DNA from: CAYFMS01 sp964462325
GTDB lineage: Bacteria > Patescibacteriota > Patescibacteriia > UBA9934
DNA length: 22,306 bases
Assembly (NCBI GenBank): GCA_964462325.1
Contig: CAYWYQ010000009.1
Span: 1-22,306, forward strand
Direction: 5' to 3'
Shown here: positions 7,337 through 14,972 of the stretch, one piece after another
Position numbering within the stretch: position 1 is the stretch's first letter
Layout of the letters: each line of letters opens with the position of its first letter
Program-made: the position numbers and the translations under genes
The notes under the pieces: generated by a model
What the model was told of the DNA's origin: nothing
Seen by the model: only the letters and a program-made list of their open reading frames with translations
Databases searched by the model: none

Positions 7337-8548
7337 ATGTCAAATACTGAAAATACAAATTCAAAGCTCGGACAACTCCTCGATGAAGGAGATTTTTTAA
7401 TTGTTCCGCAGCTTGGTGACCTTATTGAAACAACTGTCATCAATACAGAAGGACGCGAGGTAAAGCTCGACGTCAATGGTTTAACAACTGGAGTTGTACG
7501 AGGACGTGAACTTTATCAAGAAAGCGACGTGTACAGCAATTTAAAGAAAGGAGATAAAATTGAAGCAACCGTTGTTGGACTCGAAAATGAAAATGGTGAA
7601 ATGGAACTTTCATTCCGCTTTGCTGGAAATAAGAAATCTTGGGAAGAATTGCAAAAAGCATTCGAAGAAGGGACTGCAATCAAGGTAAAGGTACTGGATG
7701 CAAATAAGGGTGGACTTGTTGTGAAAGCAGCTCACATTAGTGGCTTCCTTCCTGTTTCTCAACTTTCACCAGACAATTACCCGCGTGTAACCGGTGGTGA
7801 TAAATCAAAGATTCTCGATAAATTGCAATCCTTTGTTGGAAAGAGCATGCAGGTGAAAATTTTGGACTTGAATGAAATTGATGAAAAATTGATCTTATCC
7901 GAAAAGGAACTTTGGGAAAAAGAGCAAAAAGATGTCATTTCACAAATATCTGTTGGAAATAAAGTAACAGGACACGTGACAGCACTTGCTGATTTCGGTG
8001 CTTTCGTAAAATTCTCTCCATTAAGTAACGGCTCTTCTTATCTTGAAGGACTTGTACACATTTCTGAAATTGCATGGCAAAGAATTGATCATCCAAAAGA
8101 TCTTCTCACAGTTGGTGCTGAAGTAGAAGCGGAAATCATTGGCATCGAAGGAAGTAAGGTATTCCTTTCAATGAAGAAGCTCATCGAAGATCCATGGACT
8201 GATGTAGATAAGAAATACAAGATCGGCGAAATGGTTGAAGGGACGATTCTTAAAATCAACCCATTCGGTTTCTTTGTTGAACTCGATAAAGATATACATG
8301 GGCTTGCGCATGTTTCAGAACTTTCAAATAAGCCAGTTTCTGATCCGCAAAAGCTTGGAAAAATTGGAGAGAAGCGATCATTCAAAATTGTTTCTATTGA
8401 ACCATCTGAGCATCGACTAGGACTTTCCCTCAAGACAGATAAGAAAAAGAAAACGGATGCGAAAGTAGAAGAGAAAAAAGAAGTGACAGAAAAAGCTGAA
8501 TCAACAGAAAAAACGGCAGAAAAAGTAGAAGAAAAAACAACAGTCTAG
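7337..8548 (+). CDS. rpsA: 30S ribosomal protein S1, four S1 domains
   Basis: An RNA-binding ribosomal protein that helps load mRNA on the 30S subunit. The 403 residues hold four S1 (OB-fold) repeats at about 27-94, 112-189, 206-280 and 297-366. The last two are the most typical, with GAFVKF...LEGLVHISE and GFFVELDKDIHGLAHVSELS. E. coli S1 has six repeats and about 557 residues; shorter four-repeat forms are usual in many other bacteria. The tail from about 367 is a Lys/Glu/Thr-rich disordered segment. The start is ATG 7337, preceded only by a weak GGAAA. The gene is a single transcription unit with a promoter at 7217 and a strong terminator at 8556. Confidence 0.9.
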   Translation: MSNTENTNSKLGQLLDEGDFLIVPQLGDLIETTVINTEGREVKLDVNGLTTGVVRGRELYQESDVYSNLKKGDKIEATVVGLENENGEMELSFRFAGNKKSWEELQKAFEEGTAIKVKVLDANKGGLVVKAAHISGFLPVSQLSPDNYPRVTGGDKSKILDKLQSFVGKSMQVKILDLNEIDEKLILSEKELWEKEQKDVISQISVGNKVTGHVTALADFGAFVKFSPLSNGSSYLEGLVHISEIAWQRIDHPKDLLTVGAEVEAEIIGIEGSKVFLSMKKLIEDPWTDVDKKYKIGEMVEGTILKINPFGFFVELDKDIHGLAHVSELSNKPVSDPQKLGKIGEKRSFKIVSIEPSEHRLGLSLKTDKKKKTDAKVEEKKEVTEKAESTEKTAEKVEEKTTV

Positions 8549-8555
8549 GTAAAAA

Positions 8556-8585
8556 AGAACTCCTGTGCAGGAGTTCTTTTTTTTC
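8556..8585 (+). terminator. Intrinsic terminator after the S1 gene
   Basis: AGAACTCCT (8556-8564), loop GTGC and AGGAGTTCT (8569-8577) make a perfect 9-bp stem followed by a long T-run. An A-run also precedes the stem, so it could work in both directions. Confidence 0.9.
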
Positions 8586-8621
8586 TTGAGATTTTCCAAG
8601 AATACTCTTTCGATCATCGAC

Positions 8622-8650
8622 TTGACTTAAACCCGAACTTCTGACAAAAT
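8622..8650 (+). promoter_or_regulatory. Promoter of ftsH, possibly giving a leaderless mRNA
   Basis: TTGACT (8622-8627), a 17-nt spacer and CAAAAT (8645-8650). The usual start 6-7 nt after the -10 box falls on the A of the ftsH ATG at 8657. No Shine-Dalgarno sequence precedes that ATG. Confidence 0.5.
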
Positions 8651-8656
8651 TCGTCC

Positions 8657-10522
8657 ATGGCTAAGACGAAAAAACCTATGAAAAACCTTGGGAAAAATGT
8701 ATTCATTCTTTTTTTAATTTTGATCACACTCGGTATTGTATTCTCGAATGTAAATCTTACAGAGAAACCAGAAGTAATCGGCACAACAACCCTCATTGAA
8801 AAGATTCAAAATGAAGAAGTGAGCCGTATCGAAGTTCAAGAAGATACGCTTACTATCTTTGCAGCAGAAAATACAGAATTCCTTGTGAAAAAAGAACCCG
8901 GTGAATCATTATCTGATCTTCTCACAAATTACGGATTAACCGCAGAAGAAATCATCGCAATCGACTCTATTGTAAAAGAACCGAGTGCTTTCGTAAATCT
9001 CATGAGAACCATTCTTCCTTCTCTCATATTCCTTATTGGATTTGTCTTCGTCTTTATGTTCCTCGCACGTCAAATGCAAGGAGCAAATAGTAAGGCACTC
9101 TCTTTTGGTCAGTCACGCGCAAAACAAGCGGATACCTCAAAAAACAAAGTGATGTTTAAAGACGTAGCCGGCGCGAAAGAAGCGAAGGAGGAATTAGCAG
9201 AAGTTGTTGATTTCCTAAAACATCCAAAAAAATATAGTGATGTCGGTGCAACGATTCCGCGTGGTGTTTTGATGATTGGAGCACCAGGAACCGGAAAAAC
9301 ACTTCTCGCACGCGCTGTCGCAGGTGAAGCTGGCACACCTTTCTTTCACATGTCAGGTTCAGAATTCATGGAAATGTTTGTTGGCGTAGGAGCATCACGA
9401 GTGCGAGATCTATTTGGAAAAGCAAAAAAAGCTTCACCTTGTATTATCTTTATCGATGAAATAGATGCGATTGGACGTCAGCGCGGAGCTGGTGTTGGCG
9501 GTGGTCATGACGAACGCGAACAAACACTCAACCAAATCCTCGTTGAAATGGATGGATTTGAAACAAATAGTGGTGTTATTGTTATCGCCGCGACGAATCG
9601 ACCCGATATTCTAGATCCAGCCCTTCTTCGTCCAGGAAGATTTGATCGTCGTATTACACTTGACCTCCCATCGCTCGATGATAGAGAAAAGATATTGAAT
9701 ATACATGCAAAGAACAAACCATTTGCAGATGGAGTAAATATAAGGCGCATTGCAGAACGAACCATTGGATTTTCAGGTGCGGACCTTATGAATATAATGA
9801 ATGAAGGCGCAATACTAGCCGCAAGAGAAAATAAGAAAAAGATCGAGCAAGGTCATTTACTGGAAGCAATTGAGAAGGTACTTATCGGACCAGCTCGACT
9901 TGGAAGAAAAACAGAAGAAGACGAGCGACAGCTCACCGCATACCATGAAGCAGGACATGCAATGGTTGGTCATGTACTTCCGCATGCAGATGAAGTGCAC
10001 AAAGTATCTATCATTTCGCGTGGAATGGCTGGCGGGTATACACTTAGCCTCCCTGAACGGGATCGTAAGTTGCATTTCAGACGAGAGTTTATTGATCAAC
10101 TTGCGATGATGCTCGGTGGATATGCAGCAGAAAATGTCGTATTTGGCGACATTACAACGGGAGCCTCAAATGATTTACAGAAAGCGACATCCATAGCAAA
10201 AAAACTTGTCACTCGTTACGGGATGGGTACAGAACTTGGGCCAAGAACATATGGTGAGTCCGAGGAAATGATTTTCCTTGGAAAAGAAATACATGAAAAT
10301 AGAGACTATTCTGAAAAAACAGCAGAACGTATCGATCAAGAAGTACTCACGCTACTGACGGATGCGCTAAAAACGGCAAAAGATAAAATCAAAAAGCACA
10401 GAAAAGACATTGATAAGGTTGTAAAAGTTCTCCTTGAAAAGGAAACAATCGAAAAAGAAGAGTGGGAAGAGATTGTCGGACCACCCAATAAACCACCAAA
10501 ATTAAAAGTACAACCTGCATAG
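8657..10522 (+). CDS. ftsH: ATP-dependent zinc metalloprotease FtsH
   Basis: A membrane-anchored AAA+ protease that extracts and degrades misfolded membrane proteins and some cytosolic regulators. The 621 residues begin with a membrane helix at about 14-30, an extracytoplasmic domain of about 85 residues, and a second membrane helix at about 116-138. The AAA+ module has Walker A GAPGTGKT (208-215), Walker B IIFIDEID (263-270) and the arginine-finger region RPGRFDRR (325-332). The protease domain has the zinc motif HEAGH (430-434), with Asp in GASNDLQ as likely third ligand. All key residues are present. The ATG at 8657 has no ribosome binding site but sits where transcription from the upstream promoter should begin. 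A possible weak terminator follows at 10543-10572. Confidence 0.97.
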   Translation: MAKTKKPMKNLGKNVFILFLILITLGIVFSNVNLTEKPEVIGTTTLIEKIQNEEVSRIEVQEDTLTIFAAENTEFLVKKEPGESLSDLLTNYGLTAEEIIAIDSIVKEPSAFVNLMRTILPSLIFLIGFVFVFMFLARQMQGANSKALSFGQSRAKQADTSKNKVMFKDVAGAKEAKEELAEVVDFLKHPKKYSDVGATIPRGVLMIGAPGTGKTLLARAVAGEAGTPFFHMSGSEFMEMFVGVGASRVRDLFGKAKKASPCIIFIDEIDAIGRQRGAGVGGGHDEREQTLNQILVEMDGFETNSGVIVIAATNRPDILDPALLRPGRFDRRITLDLPSLDDREKILNIHAKNKPFADGVNIRRIAERTIGFSGADLMNIMNEGAILAARENKKKIEQGHLLEAIEKVLIGPARLGRKTEEDERQLTAYHEAGHAMVGHVLPHADEVHKVSIISRGMAGGYTLSLPERDRKLHFRREFIDQLAMMLGGYAAENVVFGDITTGASNDLQKATSIAKKLVTRYGMGTELGPRTYGESEEMIFLGKEIHENRDYSEKTAERIDQEVLTLLTDALKTAKDKIKKHRKDIDKVVKVLLEKETIEKEEWEEIVGPPNKPPKLKVQPA

Positions 10523-10542
10523 ATTCTTCAGGAAAAAAATGA

Positions 10543-10572
10543 CTCCGTGTATAATGAAAGCGGAGCATTTTT
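10543..10572 (+). terminator. Possible weak terminator after ftsH, with an embedded TATAAT
   Basis: CTCCG and CGGAG form a 5-bp stem around a 13-nt loop, then seven T residues follow. The loop contains TATAAT (10550-10555), a perfect -10 box without a good -35 at 17 nt (TTCAGG at 10527-10532). The site may end ftsH transcription, start that of the next gene, or both. Confidence 0.45.
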
Positions 10573-10590
10573 TTATTCTGATTATATTAA

Positions 10591-11601
10591 ATGAAAGGAG
10601 GTATGACTCAAAAACTTGGAAGGACAATAGACGTCTATCACAATATCTTCAAAAAGGCATGGCGGAGGGCTCTTGATCATAAGGCTCTCTGGATTTTTGG
10701 ACTTTTTGCTGCACTATTGAATACGGGAACAATCTTCTACCGTACCTTAAGTATGGCGACAAACTTGCAGCCACTTGATACCTATACAATAGATCACTTT
10801 ACTGAATCATCCGACAGAACAACATGGCTCGTGCATTATGTTCTTTCATTTCTTACAGAGGGTCCACTATCTATGTCCGTTGCATTCATTATTAGCTTGA
10901 TATTAATATTAACCATCTTACTTCTTGCACTTGGCGGACAACAACTCCTCATTACTGGATTACAAAGCAAGAAAACAAGGTCCGCAAAAGAGCTACTTCG
11001 CGAACTTTCACGTACACACCTTCTTCAGCTACTTTATGTAAACATTCTATTATTCATGACACTTGTCTTGTTGTTTGGTACTTCAAGCTACATACTTTCA
11101 ACCGTGCCGGCAAACGGATCTTCTGCAAATGCATTCATTTATCTTGGTGTATATCTTCTCTTAATTCCTGTTGCCCTTATTGTAAACGCAATTGGAATGG
11201 TTGCATTGATTCATGTTGTTCAATCAAAACGATCTGCTGTGCAAGCAATAAAACATTCCATGCACCTCATTAGCACACATTGGCTTGCAACCTTCGAAAT
11301 GATTCTAGGACTTTTCTTTATCAACCTTATTGCATCCATTCTTCTTGTTGGAGTTATTGCACTTATTACCGTACTTGCCAGCATGGCTGCAGCACTTACC
11401 GTAAGCTCTGGAACGATTATTCTCGCAACCATATTCATGACACTCGCAGTCGCATTCATTGTACTTATGACATTCTTCTATATTGCTACTATGACGGTTT
11501 TTGCCTATGCTGCATGGATAGAATTTGTAAGCGTCATTTCTCGAGGACGTATTATTCCGGCTATTGAACATCTTTTCCGATCATTCACTACACAGAAATA
11601 A
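10591..11601 (+). CDS. Polytopic membrane protein of unknown function
   Basis: A 336-residue integral membrane protein with about six or seven hydrophobic helices: roughly 33-50, 95-118, 145-170, 182-208, 235-265 and 272-310, the last two possibly double. The N-terminus, with YHNIFKKAWRRALDHKALWIFGLFAALL, is an amphipathic basic helix running into the first membrane helix. This resembles bacterial membrane proteins often likened to the glycerophosphodiester phosphodiesterase membrane domain, but I see no catalytic motif and do not assign a reaction. Two starts are possible. ATG 10591 has no ribosome binding site; ATG 10603 has AGGAGGT directly before it, unusually close. The pilB-like gene begins two bases after this stop, so the two are probably cotranscribed. 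Confidence 0.8.
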   Translation: MKGGMTQKLGRTIDVYHNIFKKAWRRALDHKALWIFGLFAALLNTGTIFYRTLSMATNLQPLDTYTIDHFTESSDRTTWLVHYVLSFLTEGPLSMSVAFIISLILILTILLLALGGQQLLITGLQSKKTRSAKELLRELSRTHLLQLLYVNILLFMTLVLLFGTSSYILSTVPANGSSANAFIYLGVYLLLIPVALIVNAIGMVALIHVVQSKRSAVQAIKHSMHLISTHWLATFEMILGLFFINLIASILLVGVIALITVLASMAAALTVSSGTIILATIFMTLAVAFIVLMTFFYIATMTVFAYAAWIEFVSVISRGRIIPAIEHLFRSFTTQK

Positions 11602-11602
11602 C

Positions 11603-13564
11603 ATGTCAGACGGCTTTCCATCCATTGAAGATCTATTAAAAGAGCATCGTTCAAAAAATACGAGTGATGCAAAGGTAACACAAACTGTTACCGATGCTTC
11701 TATTTCAAAAAAAGGCGAGAAAAAAGCTTCATCAATTCCCAAGAAAAAGAGTCCTCCTCTAAAAACAAAAACAGAAGAAATACTTGAGAAAAAAATACAA
11801 GAAATTGAAATAAAGAGCCGTGAAAAAGAAATAGAATCACAGGCAACAACAAGTGGATTGCCGTATGTAGAATTAAAAGGATTCCCTATTAGTCCTGATG
11901 CGCTCTCGCTCATCCCGGAAGAACGGTCAACAGAATTAAAGGTCATTGTTTTTCTATTCAATGGACCGGAATTAAGACTTGGTGCCGTTCATCCTGAAAA
12001 TGAACAAGTAAAGAGTCTATTACACGAGCTCAGCGAAAGGCATAAGACACACGGGGTTCTGTATCAAATATCTGAAGAAAGTTTCACGGAAGCGGTGAAG
12101 TTATATAAAACGCTTCCAAAGATTAAGAAAATTGTAAAAGGGGTACAGATCAAGGAAGAGGAACTTGAGAAATACCAGGATCAGATGTCAAGCCATGAAG
12201 ATATCGGAAAGATTCTTCAGCGAGCAAATATCACTGATGTTCTTGCTATTTTAGTTGCCGCCGCAATGAAATTAGATTCATCTGATATACATGTCGAAGC
12301 AGAAGAAAAAGGTATTGCCGTACGTTTTCGTGTTGATGGTGTACTTCAGGATGTTGCCATAATCGCGAAGGAACATTGGAAGAAGATTATTAGTCGAATA
12401 AAACTTATCGCGAGCCTCAAATTAAATATTACCGATGTACCACAAGACGGTCGATTTACCATCTTTCAGAAAAATAAAAAAGTAGACGTGCGTACCAGCA
12501 CTATTCCAACCGCTTGGGGCGAGTCGGTTGTGATGCGACTCCTCAATCCAGATTCTATTCAGCTTAATTTTGAAGATCTCGGATTCAGGCCAGCCGTCTT
12601 GAAACGCTTAATGCCTGAAATTCAAAAGCCAACAGGCATGATCGTGACAACAGGACCTACTGGAAGTGGTAAAACAACAACACTGTATTCAATTTTGCGT
12701 AAATTAAATAAACCGGGTGTAAAGATCATCACCCTGGAAGATCCTGTTGAGTATAAATTAGAAGGGGTAAACCAATCTCAAATCGACCATTCAAAAGAAT
12801 ATACATTTTCAACAGGATTACGCTCAATCTTGCGACAAGACCCAGATATTGTCATGGTTGGTGAGATTCGTGATCTTGAAACAGCAGAATCCGCTATTCA
12901 AGCAGCTCTTACCGGTCACCTTCTTCTTTCCACTATTCACACGAATGATGCTGCAGGTGCGATTCCCCGATTCCTTTCTATGGGTGCAAAACCATTTTTA
13001 CTCGCCCCTGCCCTTACCGTTGTTATGGGGCAACGTCTTTTAAGACGCTTATGCGCCGAATGTAAGGAACCGGCGACGATTGACGAAGCTACCATGAAGC
13101 AAGTAAATAGCCTTCTTGAATCTATTCCAGCAACCTCTGGCGAAACCGTTCCAACGGAAAGACAATTTTATACGGCAGAGGGTTGCGAGACATGTGGAGG
13201 ATCTGGATATAAAGGGCGTGTTGGTGTATATGAAATTCTTATAAAGGACCCAGAAATAGAACAATTTATCCTCGCGGCAGATGTTTCAGAATATAAAATG
13301 CGTGAAATTGCAACAAAACAAGGGATGGTAAGCATGGAACAAGATGGGTTATTAAAAGCACTCGAAGGATTAACAACGGTTGAAGAAGTGAAGCGGGTGA
13401 CTGGATTTAAAACATTGCAGCCGATGCCTCAAAATACACAAGAAAATATAGCGTCTAAAACACCTAAATCGCCAATATTAGCGAATAAAACTGAAAAACT
13501 TGCAGAAAATGTAGCGTCTGAAAGCACGAATTCAGCTATATCAGCACCCCCTGAAGCAACCTAG
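11603..13564 (+). CDS. pilB: Type IV pilus assembly ATPase, PilB/GspE family
   Basis: A hexameric secretion ATPase that powers pilus extension, or type II secretion, from the cytoplasmic face. The 653 residues comprise a Lys/Glu-rich N-terminal region (about 1-85), a GspE/MshEN-like N-domain (about 86-170), and the core ATPase: Walker A GPTGSGKT near 351-358, LEDPVEY, Walker B with VMVGEIRD near 418-424, and the His box HLLLSTIHTNDA near 439-450. A tetracysteine zinc site (CAEC, then CETC in GCETCGGSGYKGRVGVYE) marks PilB/GspE rather than PilT. The 40-residue tail carries a duplicated segment. An in-frame ATG at 11564 would overlap the upstream gene, so I use ATG 11603. No other pilus gene is in the window, so its partners lie elsewhere. 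Confidence 0.93.
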   Translation: MSDGFPSIEDLLKEHRSKNTSDAKVTQTVTDASISKKGEKKASSIPKKKSPPLKTKTEEILEKKIQEIEIKSREKEIESQATTSGLPYVELKGFPISPDALSLIPEERSTELKVIVFLFNGPELRLGAVHPENEQVKSLLHELSERHKTHGVLYQISEESFTEAVKLYKTLPKIKKIVKGVQIKEEELEKYQDQMSSHEDIGKILQRANITDVLAILVAAAMKLDSSDIHVEAEEKGIAVRFRVDGVLQDVAIIAKEHWKKIISRIKLIASLKLNITDVPQDGRFTIFQKNKKVDVRTSTIPTAWGESVVMRLLNPDSIQLNFEDLGFRPAVLKRLMPEIQKPTGMIVTTGPTGSGKTTTLYSILRKLNKPGVKIITLEDPVEYKLEGVNQSQIDHSKEYTFSTGLRSILRQDPDIVMVGEIRDLETAESAIQAALTGHLLLSTIHTNDAAGAIPRFLSMGAKPFLLAPALTVVMGQRLLRRLCAECKEPATIDEATMKQVNSLLESIPATSGETVPTERQFYTAEGCETCGGSGYKGRVGVYEILIKDPEIEQFILAADVSEYKMREIATKQGMVSMEQDGLLKALEGLTTVEEVKRVTGFKTLQPMPQNTQENIASKTPKSPILANKTEKLAENVASESTNSAISAPPEAT

Positions 13565-13596
13565 CGCATCACAGAATAAATTGCGCTAATATTAGC
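13562..13596. repeat. Overlapping palindromes after pilB
   Basis: TAGCGCA (13562-13568) pairs with TGCGCTA (13582-13588), and GCTAATATTAGC (13585-13596) is a perfect 12-bp palindrome that overlaps it. The two hairpins are mutually exclusive. There is no T-run, so terminator function is uncertain. Confidence 0.45.
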
Positions 13597-13616
13597 CCTA
13601 AAAATATAAAAATACC

Positions 13617-13645
13617 TTGACAAAAGGCTCATTTTTTGGTAAAAT
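13617..13645 (+). promoter_or_regulatory. Strong sigma70-type promoter for the small membrane-protein genes
   Basis: TTGACA (13617-13622) is a perfect -35, followed by a 17-nt spacer and TAAAAT (13640-13645). The start is expected near 13652. The -35 and the following bases, TTGACAAAAGGCTCAT, nearly match the promoter at 16030. Confidence 0.8.
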
Positions 13646-13697
13646 AACCTGCAATAAAAACGTGAATATTTCCATCATTGTTTAGAAGTAATTCTAG

Positions 13698-13736
13698 GTA
13701 GTGATGGGAATCATCCCTACAGAACATGCAATCGTG
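13698..13736 (+). promoter_or_regulatory. Structured 5' leader of the small membrane-protein genes
   Basis: GTAG-TGAT (13698-13705), loop GGGA of GNRA type, and ATCA then CTAC (13710-13713, 13717-13720) form a stem with a 3-nt bulge. A second small hairpin, ATGCA-ATCG-TGCAT, follows just before GAGG at 13743-13746. The leader is about 100 nt from the predicted start and could control translation; no known riboswitch was recognised. Confidence 0.4.
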
Positions 13737-13750
13737 CATAATGAGGATAA

Positions 13751-13951
13751 TTGTACTATTTTAACTACCACTCTCTGGTTGACATGTATTATTACTATGC
13801 ATGGTCAATACTCTTAGTTACATTAGTCGGTGGGCTGTTCATCAGTGACAAACTTCACCTTAAGGAGGCAATATTCCTCATAACACTACCTGTACTTTTT
13901 CCAATCTGGGCAATATTTTTGTTTGTTTGGCTTGAGAATGAGGTAGACTAG
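13751..13951 (+). CDS. Very small membrane protein, first of a pair
   Basis: Unknown family. The product has two membrane helices: about AWSILLVTLVGGLFI and AIFLITLPVLFPIWAIFLFVWL, with a short basic loop (SDKLHLKEA) between them and an acidic C-terminus (ENEVD). The start is uncertain. TTG 13751 has GAGG four nucleotides upstream and gives 66 residues; ATG 13784 has no good ribosome binding site and gives 55. Both helices are kept in either case. The stop TAG abuts the ATG of the next gene, so the two are cotranscribed and probably translated together. Size and layout would fit phage-shock-like, holin-like or stress-response micro-membrane proteins, but nothing in the sequence selects one. 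Confidence 0.6.
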   Translation: MYYFNYHSLVDMYYYYAWSILLVTLVGGLFISDKLHLKEAIFLITLPVLFPIWAIFLFVWLENEVD

Positions 13952-14215
13952 ATGGAATACATACATATCTGGGGACATTGGGTGGTATACACATTCATCA
14001 CCCTTCTCCCGCTGTATGCGTTGCTCGGCGTTGCCGCCTGGACAGCTGGGGCATTCGGTTTCAAAACACCGAAGTTCCTCAAAACATGTGGCTACTGGAC
14101 AGCGATGACAAACCTCGTCCTCGCAGGACTTCCGGTCATTGTCGTGCTCGGTCCCATCGTTCTCCTTGTGAGATACGTGGTGCCGTACATTGCGCAACGA
14201 CTACGGTCTCCCTGA
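13952..14215 (+). CDS. Small membrane protein, second of a pair
   Basis: An 87-residue protein of unknown family with two predicted membrane helices: about residues 11-35 (VVYTFITLLPLYALLGVAAW) and 52-75 (NLVLAGLPVIVVLGPIVLLV). A polar link with a single cysteine (KTPKFLKTCGYW) joins them, and the C-terminus is basic (QRLRSP). GAGG lies 8 nt before the ATG, which begins directly after the stop of the preceding gene. The base composition looks more GC-rich than the preceding gene and the housekeeping genes. It ends in a strong hairpin region. The pair form a self-contained unit with its own promoter, leader and terminator. Confidence 0.75.
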   Translation: MEYIHIWGHWVVYTFITLLPLYALLGVAAWTAGAFGFKTPKFLKTCGYWTAMTNLVLAGLPVIVVLGPIVLLVRYVVPYIAQRLRSP

Positions 14216-14262
14216 GAACATCAGGAGACCGAAAGACCCCTCACTCGAGGGGTCTCTTTTTA
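14203..14262 (+). terminator. Double hairpin and terminator after the small membrane genes
   Basis: A first hairpin pairs CGGTCTCCCTGA with TCAGGAGACCG (about 14203-14231, one bulge). A second pairs AGACCCCT with AGGGGTCT around CACTCG (14234-14256) and is followed by T5. The T-run overlaps the stop codon of the convergent smr gene. Confidence 0.85.
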
Positions 14263-14550
14263 TACATCAATTATCACATAAATAACCGCGCCTGTTTCAA
14301 ATGTACCATTTGGCTCGCCTACATATTCTGTAAGTGGATGTTTTTTTACAAAATTTGGTATCACATGTGCTAATCGTTCCGTACCTTTCCCATGCATAAT
14401 CTTCACAACTCTATCTCCTGCACGAAAATGTCGATCGAGAAATCGATCAATTTCGACTTCCGCTTCATGCATACGCATGCCATGCAAATCTAAAACTGGA
14501 GTATCGGCAGACATTTCCGCAAGAGAAATCAAAGAATGAAAATCAGGCAT
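14260..14550 (-). CDS. Small Smr-domain protein
   Basis: A 96-residue protein made almost wholly of a Smr (small MutS-related) domain. It shows the hallmark LDLHGMRMHEAE (about 20-31) and the HGKGTERL loop (about 52-59), followed by a typical C-terminal strand ending in GAVIYVII. Stand-alone Smr domains are nucleases or nucleic-acid-binding modules; the LDLHG and HGKG motifs are the residues linked to activity. The longer reading frame from 14631 would overlap tsaE by 80 bp. I choose ATG 14550, one T after the tsaE stop (TGA-T-ATG), because it suits translational coupling. It is the last gene of the tsaD-tsaE-smr operon. The actual RNA or DNA target is unknown. Confidence 0.85.
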   Translation of the reverse strand: MPDFHSLISLAEMSADTPVLDLHGMRMHEAEVEIDRFLDRHFRAGDRVVKIMHGKGTERLAHVIPNFVKKHPLTEYVGEPNGTFETGAVIYVIIDV

Positions 14551-14551
14551 A

Positions 14552-14971
14552 TCAAAAGGTGATCTTTCTCGTATCTGGTCCCTCAACAGAAAAATAGACT
14601 TCACGTCTGATCGGAAAAGCACGTTCATCAAATATATCTGGCCATTCTACAAAAATAACATCATCATTATGTTCATTTTGATCAAAAGCAATTGCCTCTA
14701 ATTCAATAGGATTTTGGAATCTGTATAGATCCATATGCAAAACCTTCTTGATTGTGTGATTATCAATTGGATATTCATTCATGACGGTAAATGTCGGACT
14801 TTTGACACGTACAGAACTTCCAAGAGCCTCGACAATCCCTCGAACAAATGTCGTTTTCCCTGCCCCCAAATCCCCGATCAATCCAATAACATCTCCGGGT
14901 TGCAATGTTTTTACGAATGTCGCCGCAAGTTTTTTTGTTTCTTCTTCACCGCGTGCAATATAATCTTTCAT
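14552..14971 (-). CDS. tsaE: tRNA t6A biosynthesis ATPase TsaE
   Basis: A small P-loop ATPase of 139 residues that works with TsaD and TsaB in making N6-threonylcarbamoyladenosine at position 37 of ANN-decoding tRNAs. The P-loop is GDLGAGKTTF (about 33-42), followed by the family motifs VKSPTFTVMNEY and HMDLYR, and VEWPD. The longer frame would begin at a TTG (14980) inside tsaD. ATG 14971 is preferred because it lies one T after the tsaD stop (TAA-T-ATG). Transcribed with tsaD and smr. tsaB and tsaC are not in the window, so the rest of the pathway is encoded elsewhere. Confidence 0.94.
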   Translation of the reverse strand: MKDYIARGEEETKKLAATFVKTLQPGDVIGLIGDLGAGKTTFVRGIVEALGSSVRVKSPTFTVMNEYPIDNHTIKKVLHMDLYRFQNPIELEAIAFDQNEHNDDVIFVEWPDIFDERAFPIRREVYFSVEGPDTRKITF

Positions 14972-14972
14972 A

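Noticed and set aside
11305..11571. Long open frame opposite the membrane-protein gene, with many cysteines and asparagines
   Set aside because: It is antisense to a clear polytopic membrane protein; its composition is what the complement of hydrophobic codons gives.
14551..14631. N-terminal extension of the Smr protein overlapping tsaE
   Set aside because: It would overlap tsaE by 80 bp; the TGA-T-ATG junction at 14550 is simpler and the Smr domain begins after it.
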